In this document: in pieces, positions 8,082-15,343 of the stretch | Layout: every line of letters starts with the position of its first letter | Numbering within the stretch: position 1 is the stretch's first letter | NCBI GenBank assembly: GCA_903929765.1 | Contig: CAIYVX010000094.1 | Location: 62,001-126,000 of the forward strand | DNA length: 64,000 bases | Reading direction: 5' to 3' | Source of the DNA: an uncultured Planctomycetia bacterium | Lineage (GTDB): Bacteria > Planctomycetota > Phycisphaerae > FEN-1346 > JAACEH01 | Notes under the pieces: generated by a model | Seen by the model: the letters and a program-made list of their open reading frames with translations, nothing else | What the model was told of the DNA's origin: nothing | Database searches by the model: none | Position numbers and translations under genes: made by a program

Positions 8082-8242
8082 GCGCCCGCGACACCACGGC
8101 TGCCGGTTGAGGGCCGCGAGGCCAGATCCCGGTAGTCGTCAGCCGCATCCCGTGGGGAATTGCGGCGCGTGCCGCAGCACGGTGACTTCCGCGCATCTCG
8201 GCTGACGCACACGGGCAGTCGCCTCCGGCCCCGGAGGCAGTC

Positions 8243-8842
8243 ATGTCTACAGCAGCGGTTCATGCGGCACTCGGGTCGGGGTACGTCCAGAAGATGATCA
8301 AGGTCAAAGCCTGCCAGCTCCGGCGCCGCCCGGAGTTCGCCCGCACCGACCTGAAGGACATCCAGCAGGAATTGGTGACCCACATTCTCAAACGTGCGCC
8401 CCAGTTCAATCCCGTCCGTGGCGCCCCCACCACGTTCATCGCGGCGGTCATCGGGACGGCGGTGCCCATGATGTGCCGCGACCGGCGGCGGTTCAAGCGG
8501 GCCGGCGCCGTCCGGAACGCGTCGCTGGACGCCTGCGTGCTGGAACAGGACGGCGAGGAAGAGGTGGAGGTGTCGCTGGCCGACCGGTTGAGCGAGCCCG
8601 ACCGGCTGCGCCACCGCTGTGCCGACCACTGCCCGGAGCAGCAGCGCCGCGACCTGGCCACCGCCGTGGCGGCGGCGACCGAGCGGATGCCGTCCCAGGT
8701 GCGCGAAGTGTGCCGGCGGTTGATGGACGGCGGCACCGAGTCGTCGGTGGCCCGCGACCTGGGCATTTCCCGGTGCCAGGTGCGTCAGGCGATGGACCTG
8801 GTCCGCAACGAGTTGCGCCGTGCCGGCCTAGAGGGAATCTGA
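8243..8842 (+). CDS. RNA polymerase sigma-70-like factor (prophage-encoded)
   Basis: 199 residues. The N-terminal half has a region-2-like segment (LKDIQQELVTHILKRAPQFNPVR, followed by ATTFIAAVIGTAVPMMCRDR) in which the FxxxRGxPxTFI layout matches small sigma factors. The C-terminal part (AAATERMPSQVREVCRRLMDG, then SSVARDLGISRCQVRQAM) is a region-4 helix-turn-helix. It opens the replication module, so it may steer host RNA polymerase to prophage promoters. Start at ATG 8243. Confidence 0.75.
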   Translation: MSTAAVHAALGSGYVQKMIKVKACQLRRRPEFARTDLKDIQQELVTHILKRAPQFNPVRGAPTTFIAAVIGTAVPMMCRDRRRFKRAGAVRNASLDACVLEQDGEEEVEVSLADRLSEPDRLRHRCADHCPEQQRRDLATAVAAATERMPSQVREVCRRLMDGGTESSVARDLGISRCQVRQAMDLVRNELRRAGLEGI

Positions 8843-8920
8843 TCTTTGGCGGACAGCTCGCTGGCGGACGGCATAGATCAAGTAATAGGGGGACAAACTT
8901 CCCCCGAGAAAGGAAGCACC

Positions 8921-9208
8921 ATGATCCGTGAAGCCTATCGTTATCGGTTCCGTAGCGACGTCAATCCGCGCGACGTCGAGGACACGCTGTTTCTGGCGAT
9001 CATCGCCGCTGAGGGGTTGTTCGGCGAGGCCCGGACGCGGATGGACGTGGCCTATGCCACGGACCCCAGCCTCCGGGCGTTCATCGTCGACGCCTCGACC
9101 GAGGTCGGGCAGGCCGTCAATGCCATCTTCACCGCTTTCGTCATGCGGGAGTTCGGCCGGCTCGCGGTCGACGTGCGGCGGGTCGAAAGCGTCGGGGAGG
9201 CCCGGTGA
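8921..9208 (+). CDS. Small early prophage protein of unknown function
   Basis: 95 residues. ATG 8921 is preceded by GAAAGGAAG and is preferred over the in-frame GTG-like start at 8846, which has no RBS. The product is helical and acidic, with no motif I recognise. It overlaps the following nuclease gene by four bases, so it belongs to the replication/recombination operon. Confidence 0.7.
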   Translation: MIREAYRYRFRSDVNPRDVEDTLFLAIIAAEGLFGEARTRMDVAYATDPSLRAFIVDASTEVGQAVNAIFTAFVMREFGRLAVDVRRVESVGEAR

Positions 9209-10230
9209 TGAAGCAGGTCCTCACCTACTCGGCGCTGAACTGTTTCCGCAACTGCCCGCGGAAGTTCAAGCACCGCTATCTCGACCAGTTGCGGCATCCG
9301 GAAAAGCCGGAAGCCCAGGCGTTCGGCTCAGCGATCCACGCGGCGCTGGAACTCTGGTACTCCCTGGCGCCAGAAGGCGAGCGTCTGCTGCCGGTCCTGG
9401 ACTTCGCGGATCGGTTGTATCCGAATCATGCCGGCGACCCGGCCGTGAAGGCGGCCTGGCAACTGGCGCGGGCCATGCTGGTCGGCTACGCCACCAGGTA
9501 TGCCACGGAGGAATTCGAGATCATCGCCGTCGAGAAGGAGTTCGAGGGCGAGATTCGCAACCCCGACACCGGCCGACCGAGCCAGACGTTCACGATGGCC
9601 GGCAAGGTGGACGGCATTGTTCGCATCGGCGACGAACTGTACCTGCTGGAACACAAGACGGCGGCGGCGCTGACCGCGGATTACCTCGACCGCCTGTGGA
9701 CTGACACGCAGATCGCCCTGTACTGCCACTACCTGCGACAGCTCGGTTTCCCCATCGTCGGCGTGGTCTACAACGTGCTGTTGAAGAGCCGGCTCCAGCA
9801 GCGGGCCGGCGAAACCGAGGCGGAGTTCGAGGAACGCCGCGCCGCCCTGGCCGCCAAAAACAAGACCGGCCGTTCGACGGCCAAGCGTCAGGAACCGGAG
9901 ACGGACGAGGAGTTTCAGGCCCGGCTGTTCGACTGGTACGGCCAGAGCGGCGCCTTCCACCGCGAGAAGATTTATCTCTCCCAGGACCGCCTGGCCATGC
10001 TCCAGGACGAGGTCTGGGAAGTCACCCAGCAATATCTCGACGCCAAGGGCCGCGGCAAGTGGCTGATGAACACCTCCAACTGCTTCTCGTTCCAGCGGCC
10101 GTGTGAATACCTGCCGTACTGCCAGAGCGGTTTCAACCCCAACGTGCGGGACAACCTGTTCGAAGTTGCTCCGGCGCACGAGGAGTTGTCGCTGACGCAG
10201 GCCACTGAATCCCCCGAAACCGAGTTCTAA
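9205..10230 (+). CDS. PD-(D/E)XK exonuclease, RecB/Cas4-like
   Basis: 341 residues. The N-terminus LTYSALNCFRNCPRKFKHRY is the signature opening of PDDEXK_1 (RecB-like) nucleases. H near residue 47 (FGSAIHAALE), D136 (GKVDG), E149 and K151 (EHKTAA) form the catalytic set, and a YCHYL-type motif follows near residue 173. C-terminal cysteines (NCFSFQRPCEYLPYCQSG), with the N-terminal ones, suggest a Cas4-like Fe-S cluster. It probably resects DNA ends for phage recombination together with the Sak4-like ATPase and DUF669 protein that follow. Confidence 0.88.
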   Translation: MMKQVLTYSALNCFRNCPRKFKHRYLDQLRHPEKPEAQAFGSAIHAALELWYSLAPEGERLLPVLDFADRLYPNHAGDPAVKAAWQLARAMLVGYATRYATEEFEIIAVEKEFEGEIRNPDTGRPSQTFTMAGKVDGIVRIGDELYLLEHKTAAALTADYLDRLWTDTQIALYCHYLRQLGFPIVGVVYNVLLKSRLQQRAGETEAEFEERRAALAAKNKTGRSTAKRQEPETDEEFQARLFDWYGQSGAFHREKIYLSQDRLAMLQDEVWEVTQQYLDAKGRGKWLMNTSNCFSFQRPCEYLPYCQSGFNPNVRDNLFEVAPAHEELSLTQATESPETEF

Positions 10231-10241
10231 GGAGACCCGCT

Positions 10242-10967
10242 ATGACGCTCGCTTTACCGTCTGAAAGAACCAAGCCCACGCTGGACCTGTCTTCGCGGTC
10301 GCTGTTGCTCTACGGCCATCCGAAGACGGGCAAATCGACCTTCGCCTCAAAGTTCCCCGACGCCCTGTTCCTGGAATGCGAACCGGGCCTGGGCAACCTC
10401 GAGGTCTACAAGATTCCCACGCCGTCGTGGCCGGAGTTCATCGAGGCCTGTGGCCTCGTGGCGGCGGGCAACCACAAGTTCAAGACCGTCGTCGTCGACA
10501 CCGCCGACAACGCTTTCAAGTTCTGCTCCGACCACGTCTGCAAAAAGCACGGCATCGAGTACGAGGGCGACCTCGGCCACGGTAAGGGTTGGGCCTTCGT
10601 CAAAAACGAGTGGCACCGCGTGCTCACCAAGCTGGCCAGCTTGCCCTACGGCCTGGTGCTGATCAGCCACGCTCAGGACAAGGTCATCCAGACCCGCACC
10701 GGCGAGTACACGAAGACTTTGCCGACGCTGCCCGACCGTGCCCGGGGCGTCGTGTTGGGCCTGGTGGACATGATCCTCTACTGCGACGTCGTGGCCGGCA
10801 AAGACGGCCAGGGCAACGTCGTCACCAGTCGCACAATCCACACTAAGCCGCACGTGAATTTCGAGGCCGGCGACCGCACCGGGCGGCTGCCGGAGACTCT
10901 GCCCCTGGACTTCGACGCTTTCCAGCAGGCTTTCATCGGTAACCCCACTTCCAACGGAAAGGAATAG
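10242..10967 (+). CDS. Sak4-like RecA-type ATPase (AAA_24)
   Basis: 241 residues. Walker A GHPKTGKST lies at residues 25-33 after a strand LLLYG. A Walker B-like strand TVVVDTADNA is near residue 80, and LVLISHAQ near residue 138 matches sensor positions of AAA_24 phage proteins. Sak4-type proteins are short RecA-like recombinases that pair single strands. RBS AAGGAG precedes ATG 10242. The gene sits between the RecB-like nuclease and the DUF669 protein, the usual phage recombination trio. Confidence 0.82.
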   Translation: MTLALPSERTKPTLDLSSRSLLLYGHPKTGKSTFASKFPDALFLECEPGLGNLEVYKIPTPSWPEFIEACGLVAAGNHKFKTVVVDTADNAFKFCSDHVCKKHGIEYEGDLGHGKGWAFVKNEWHRVLTKLASLPYGLVLISHAQDKVIQTRTGEYTKTLPTLPDRARGVVLGLVDMILYCDVVAGKDGQGNVVTSRTIHTKPHVNFEAGDRTGRLPETLPLDFDAFQQAFIGNPTSNGKE

Positions 10968-10969
10968 TC

Positions 10970-11464
10970 ATGGAAGAGCACAGCAACGCATTCGACGAGA
11001 CGCCCCAGGCATCCCAAACCAGCGGCCCGAACCTCTCGACCTTCGACGAGGAGTATGCCCAGGCCTCGGCCCCGGATTTTGAGGAACTGCCCGACGGCAA
11101 GTACCAGGTCACCGTGCACGGCGTCCGTCTCGGCGAGAGCCAGAAGGGCGACCCGATGCTCAAGTGGGACCTGGTGGTGATCAGCGGGCCGTGCGAAGGT
11201 CGGCACATCTTCAAGAACGCCGTCATCACCTCGGCCTCGCTGCCGTTCGTGAAGGGCGACCTGAAGATGCTGGGCCTGACCCTGCCGCGGTTCAGCGAGT
11301 TGCCGCAGCACCTCCCCGGTCTCCTGGACAAGAAGTTGCTGGTCACGAAGAAGACCCGCGAGGAGTTCGCCAACGTCTACTTCAACCGCCTGCTCGACGT
11401 GCCGGCGGCGGGCAACGCTGGCCCCGGCGCCGGCCCTGGCCAGGGCGCACCAGCCCCGTTCTGA
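10970..11464 (+). CDS. DUF669 family single-stranded-DNA-binding-type protein
   Basis: 164 residues. The FEELPDGKYQVTVHGVRLGE segment followed by PMLKWDLVV and a C-terminal LVTKKTREEFANVYFN pattern is typical of DUF669, an OB-fold-like phage family found beside Sak4/AAA_24 ATPases. The tail is rich in Gly, Ala and Pro and ends in PF, reminiscent of the acidic or flexible tips of SSB proteins. Two bases separate it from the ATPase gene. Confidence 0.8.
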   Translation: MEEHSNAFDETPQASQTSGPNLSTFDEEYAQASAPDFEELPDGKYQVTVHGVRLGESQKGDPMLKWDLVVISGPCEGRHIFKNAVITSASLPFVKGDLKMLGLTLPRFSELPQHLPGLLDKKLLVTKKTREEFANVYFNRLLDVPAAGNAGPGAGPGQGAPAPF

Positions 11465-11485
11465 GCATGAGGAGGCAGATGTGCC

Positions 11486-11734
11486 ATGTCGAACGGCCAG
11501 GAAATGTGCATCCGGCTCATGCCGCACCGGGACAGCCAAAACTCGCCGGGCCGGCACGTTGACTGGAGCCACCGGTTCGACGGCCATGAGGAGCGGCTGG
11601 TGGCCCATGAGCAGCGTATCCACAGCCAACTGTGCCCGTGCGGCAGCGGCCGAACCTACGGCCGCTGCTGCCTCGGGCGGGTCAACCAGGAAGAATTGGA
11701 ATTGCGGCAGCGACGAAAGCAGGCCAGACAATGA
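11486..11734 (+). CDS. Small SEC-C-motif zinc protein
   Basis: 82 residues. CPCGSGRTYGRCCLG near residues 51-65 is the SEC-C zinc-binding motif (CxCxSxxxxxxCC). Such motifs bind nucleic acids or proteins in SecA and many small proteins. The last base pair overlaps the next ATG (ATGA). Function in the phage is unknown. Confidence 0.7.
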   Translation: MSNGQEMCIRLMPHRDSQNSPGRHVDWSHRFDGHEERLVAHEQRIHSQLCPCGSGRTYGRCCLGRVNQEELELRQRRKQARQ

Positions 11735-11940
11735 AAACCTGTGAAGCCTGTGGCCGGGAGTTCGAGTGGCACCGCCGCCAGCCGCTGGACTGTCCCTGGT
11801 GCGGCTATGACAACAGCAAAAACTCCCTGCCGTATTCGGAGAGCTACCTGAAGGAGCTCGAGGAGAAACGGAAGCGCGACGAAGAGGAGGCGTCCCGGCT
11901 ATGGTTCGCGGGCGACGACGAAGATACGGAGGACGAGTAG
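11731..11940 (+). CDS. Small zinc-ribbon protein
   Basis: 69 residues. Two CxxC knuckles, CEAC and CPWC, lie within the first 30 residues, followed by a charged helix with an acidic end (DDEDTEDE). ATG 11731 overlaps the previous stop codon. It may be a nucleic-acid-binding helper of the replication module; this is inferred only from size and neighbours. Confidence 0.7.
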   Translation: MKTCEACGREFEWHRRQPLDCPWCGYDNSKNSLPYSESYLKELEEKRKRDEEEASRLWFAGDDEDTEDE

Positions 11941-11943
11941 CCC

Positions 11944-12396
11944 ATGGACTTCCGAATCGTGATCGACACGCGGGAACAGGCTGAATATGGCTTCGACTGC
12001 CCGACGGTGCGCCACAAGCTCGACGCCGGTGATTATTCCGTCGAAGGTTTGGAAACGGTCGTCGCCGTGGAGCGGAAGAGCCTTTCGGACTTCACCTCGA
12101 CTGTGATGCACGATTTTCAGCGTTTCGCGGTCGAGTTGGAGAAGCTGGCGGCGATGGAGGCGGCGTGCGTCGTGGTCGAAGCGGACCTTGACGCCGTGCT
12201 GCGCGGCCAGGAAACCGAGGCCCTGCACAACACGTCGCCCGGCTCGCTGCTCGGGGCAGCCCTCTGGCTCAGTCTCAGGTTCGGCGTGCCCATCTATTGG
12301 TGCGGCAGCCGCCAGGCGGCCCGGGCTTTCACTGACGGATTCCTGAGGATGTTCGTGCGAACAAGAAAGGAGCAGCATGGCCACAAGTGGAACTGA
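11944..12396 (+). CDS. ERCC4/XPF-type nuclease
   Basis: 150 residues, essentially a stand-alone ERCC4 nuclease domain. IDTREQ (D8-Q12) and the canonical ERKxxxD motif (E43 R44 K45 ... D49) are both present, followed by VVVEADLDAVL. Such phage enzymes cut branched or flap DNA structures. It lies between the zinc-ribbon gene and the HNH gene, which begins inside its last 20 bases. Confidence 0.85.
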   Translation: MDFRIVIDTREQAEYGFDCPTVRHKLDAGDYSVEGLETVVAVERKSLSDFTSTVMHDFQRFAVELEKLAAMEAACVVVEADLDAVLRGQETEALHNTSPGSLLGAALWLSLRFGVPIYWCGSRQAARAFTDGFLRMFVRTRKEQHGHKWN

Positions 12397-12943
12397 CCCG
12401 GCGGCGGCCATCGCGGCGTCATGCGGCGACATTCCGCGATCTTTCATGCGAGCCGATGGGCAGATAGCCCGCTCGGAAGAACGATTCTGGGCCAAAGTCG
12501 ACAAGTCCGGCGAATGCTGGAATTGGACGGGCTCGACCGGCAACTTCGGTCACGGTGTCGTGCGCATCGCCTGGATTCTCTATAAGGCCCACCGCGTCTC
12601 ATGGACCTGGGCAAACGGACCCATCCCCCGAGGACTGTGCGTCTGCCATCGCTGTGACAACCCCAGGTGCGTGCGACCCGATCACCTGTTCCTGGGCACC
12701 AAGCAGGACAACAGCGCGGACATGGCCCGGAAAAGACGCGGCAGTTCCATAGTTCACCCCGAGCGAGTGCCGCGCGGAGAGGCCAGCGGAGCGGCGCGAT
12801 TGACGACCGTGGCTGTTATGGAGATTCGCCAGCTATATGCCATCGGGGCATACAGCCAGTACGAACTGGCGGAGCGGTTCGGGGTGTCGCAGCCGGCCAT
12901 TGGAATGATCGTGCGCCGCAAGAATTGGAGGCATGTGGCATGA
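12377..12943 (+). CDS. HNH (homing-type) endonuclease with C-terminal HTH
   Basis: 188 residues. A strong RBS (AAGGAG at 12366-12371) fixes ATG 12377 although it overlaps the nuclease gene before it. Residues about 50-115 form an HNH/His-Me zinc-finger fold (KAHRVSW, VCHRCDNPRCVRPDHLFLG, then DN and MARK). The C-terminal ~45 residues have an HTH (YSQYELAERFGVSQPAIGMI). This layout is common in free-standing phage homing endonucleases. The gene is the first of three HNH genes in the prophage. Confidence 0.85.
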   Translation: MATSGTDPAAAIAASCGDIPRSFMRADGQIARSEERFWAKVDKSGECWNWTGSTGNFGHGVVRIAWILYKAHRVSWTWANGPIPRGLCVCHRCDNPRCVRPDHLFLGTKQDNSADMARKRRGSSIVHPERVPRGEASGAARLTTVAVMEIRQLYAIGAYSQYELAERFGVSQPAIGMIVRRKNWRHVA

Positions 12944-13221
12944 GAGACTATGCCAAGCAAATCTCAGACGAATGTGACGCGCTCAAGGCCATGCTGATCG
13001 CGAAGAACATCGCCTATGGGGCATCGGCATTCGAACCCCTGCGCATCTTCAGCCGGGCCGACCCGGTCGAGCAACTCAACGTCCGCATCGACGACAAGCT
13101 CTCGCGGATCGCCCGTGGGCGGGAGTTCGCCGGCGATGACACCGAGCTGGACCTGATCGGCTACCTGGTGCTGCGCCGCGTGGCGGCCCGAATTGGAAAG
13201 GACGCCGCCGGTGCCCAATGA
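12940..13221 (+). CDS. Small phage protein (Nmad1/DUF1599-like)
   Basis: 93 residues. The pattern KNIAYGASAFEPLRIF, then LNVRIDDKLSRIARG and DDTELDLIGYLVLRR matches a common phage family I recall as DUF1599, a nucleotide-modification-associated domain. The identification is from memory of the motif. ATG 12940 overlaps the HNH stop (ATGA). It overlaps the helicase start by 11 bases. Confidence 0.65.
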   Translation: MRDYAKQISDECDALKAMLIAKNIAYGASAFEPLRIFSRADPVEQLNVRIDDKLSRIARGREFAGDDTELDLIGYLVLRRVAARIGKDAAGAQ

Positions 13222-15343
13222 AACCATTAGCGGCCAGGTCCACCGTTGCTATTTTTCCAGCCCGACCTTCTCGGCGGGGTTGCTCCTGTCCGAGGATGGG
13301 GCCTTTGTGAAATTCCGGGGCAAGTTCTGCGCCGTCGAAGGCGACCACGTGACGCTGTGCGGCGCGTGGCAGCACGACGAACGCTTCGGCCGCCAGTTCG
13401 ACGTGGCGGGGTTGAGCTACGAGTTGCCGGAAACCAGAGACGGCCTGGTCCAGTATCTGGCGGGCCATCCGGCCTTCACGGGCATCGGTCCCAAGATCGC
13501 CGAGAAGCTGGTGGACTATGCCGGTGACAGTCGGCGTTTCGACCGGCTCATCCGTGACGGACTGGATGAGTTGCACGAGCGACTGCGCATCCCGCTGGCC
13601 ACACTCGCGGACCTGCGCGAGGTCTGGATTGCCCACAGCGACGAGAACGAGGTGCGTTCGTACCTGGCCGGCTTCGGCCTGACGCACCACCAGATGACGG
13701 TGCTGCTGGAGACTTTCGGTACGGCCGTCGTCGGCATTCTGCGGAGCGACCCGTACCAGCTCATCCGCCACGTCTCTGGTTTCGGCTTCAAGCGGGTCGA
13801 CAAGATCGCCCGGCAGATGGGCGTGGCCAAGGACCATCCCGGGCGCATCGAGGCCGGGTTGCTCTATTGCCTGAATGAGGAAATCTCCAGCGGCCATACC
13901 TGGACGGGCGGCGCCGGACTGCTGGAAAAAGCGAACGAGTTGCTCCTGCTGGACACGCTCGACAGTCTGAAGCTGATCCGCGCCCGGGCCGACGAACTTC
14001 TGGCCCGTGGCGACATCGTGGCCGATGGCACGGCCGTGACCACGCCCGGCATTCTGGACGCGGAGCGGCTCATCCGGGACACCCTGAGTGCCCAGGCGGC
14101 GCGGCGCCGTCCCGTTGCCCCCATGACGGGCTATGACGCCGGACTCAACGCCGGCCAGCTGGACGCCTATCGGCGGGCCCTCGATCACGTCATCTCGGTG
14201 ATCAGCGGCGGCGCGGGCACGGGAAAAACGTTCGCCGTCTCGCGTCTGGCCAAGGCATTTCGTGACACCGGCCTGTCGGTCGCCCTCTGCGCCCCGACCG
14301 GCAAGGCGGCTAAGCGGATCGAGGAAGTGATGCGCGGCTACAGCGTCAACCTCGAGGCCAAAACCATTCACCGCCTGCTCGAATACGACGGACGGGTCTT
14401 CCGCCGCGACACTCTTTCCCTGCCCGGCACCGCCGACGACGGTTTTGACGTGATCATCGCCGACGAGGTCTCGATGGTCGATGTGCCGCTGTTGGCCGAG
14501 TTGCTGAAACGCATCGACTTTGCCCGGACCCGTTTCGTCCTGGTCGGTGACCACAACCAGTTGCCGCCGGTCGGGCCGGGGAACGTTCTCCGCGACATTA
14601 TTCACCACGGTCTGGCGCCGACCACGGTGCTCACCGACGTCGTTCGCCAGGCTGGCATCCTCAAGGTCAACAGCACCACGGTCCTGTCCGGCGTCGTCGC
14701 GCCCACGGCCGCGGGCGATCCCTCGTGGACCGTCATCGACTCGTTCCGTGAGGCCCAGCACGTACAGGTCTACCTGCGCGACCTCGTGCTCAAGCACATC
14801 CCCGAGCGGTTGGGTTACGACCCCGTCCGCCAGGTGCAGATCATCACGCCCATGCACAACGGGCCGCTCGGCACCAAGGCCCTGAACGAGATGATGCAGC
14901 GGCTGTTGCACGGCCAGGTCAAGGGCCGCTTCGCCGTCGGCGACAAGGTCATCCAGACGTCCAACGATTACGAACTGGGCGTCATGAACGGCACCATCGG
15001 TCGCGTGGTTGACATTGAGGGCGCCCAGACCTTCGTCGAATTCGAAGGCCTGCCCGTCATGCCGCTGAGCCGCGAGCAAATGAGCGACGTGCAACTGGCC
15101 TATGCCCTCACGGCCCACAAAGCCCAGGGCAGCGAGTTCCCCTGCGTCGTGGTGGTCTGCCACAAAAGCCATTTCTTCGCCGACCGTAACTGGCTCTACA
15201 CCGCCGTCACGCGGGGGGCCAAAACCTGCATTATCGTCGGCGACCGCTGGGGTCTGCGCCACGCCGCCGAGAAGAACAATGTTATCAAGCGCCGGACTCT
15301 GCTGAGCCTGTGGGCCGGGCGAGAAGGTGGTGGTCGGCCGTGA
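13211..15343 (+). CDS. RecD2-like superfamily 1 DNA helicase
   Basis: 710 residues from GTG 13211, preceded by GGAAAGGA; the frame is open from a TTG at 13193. The N-terminal OB-like region and HhH-like segment (FTGIGPKIAEKLVDYAG) are followed by Walker A GGAGTGKT (G333-T340). Motif Ia is CAPTGKAAKR, Walker B is IADEVSMV, motif III is GDHNQLPPVGPGNVLRD and the C-terminal motif is AYALTAHKAQGSEFP. This is the full RecD/RecD2 set: a 5'-3' helicase for replication or repair. It ends in an ATG-like overlap with the primase gene. Confidence 0.88.
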   Translation: MPNETISGQVHRCYFSSPTFSAGLLLSEDGAFVKFRGKFCAVEGDHVTLCGAWQHDERFGRQFDVAGLSYELPETRDGLVQYLAGHPAFTGIGPKIAEKLVDYAGDSRRFDRLIRDGLDELHERLRIPLATLADLREVWIAHSDENEVRSYLAGFGLTHHQMTVLLETFGTAVVGILRSDPYQLIRHVSGFGFKRVDKIARQMGVAKDHPGRIEAGLLYCLNEEISSGHTWTGGAGLLEKANELLLLDTLDSLKLIRARADELLARGDIVADGTAVTTPGILDAERLIRDTLSAQAARRRPVAPMTGYDAGLNAGQLDAYRRALDHVISVISGGAGTGKTFAVSRLAKAFRDTGLSVALCAPTGKAAKRIEEVMRGYSVNLEAKTIHRLLEYDGRVFRRDTLSLPGTADDGFDVIIADEVSMVDVPLLAELLKRIDFARTRFVLVGDHNQLPPVGPGNVLRDIIHHGLAPTTVLTDVVRQAGILKVNSTTVLSGVVAPTAAGDPSWTVIDSFREAQHVQVYLRDLVLKHIPERLGYDPVRQVQIITPMHNGPLGTKALNEMMQRLLHGQVKGRFAVGDKVIQTSNDYELGVMNGTIGRVVDIEGAQTFVEFEGLPVMPLSREQMSDVQLAYALTAHKAQGSEFPCVVVVCHKSHFFADRNWLYTAVTRGAKTCIIVGDRWGLRHAAEKNNVIKRRTLLSLWAGREGGGRP

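Noticed and set aside
13076-15262. A 728-codon open frame on the minus strand opposite the helicase gene
   Set aside because: It mirrors the RecD2-like gene, whose helicase motifs are unmistakable. Long antisense frames are expected in GC-rich DNA with biased codons.
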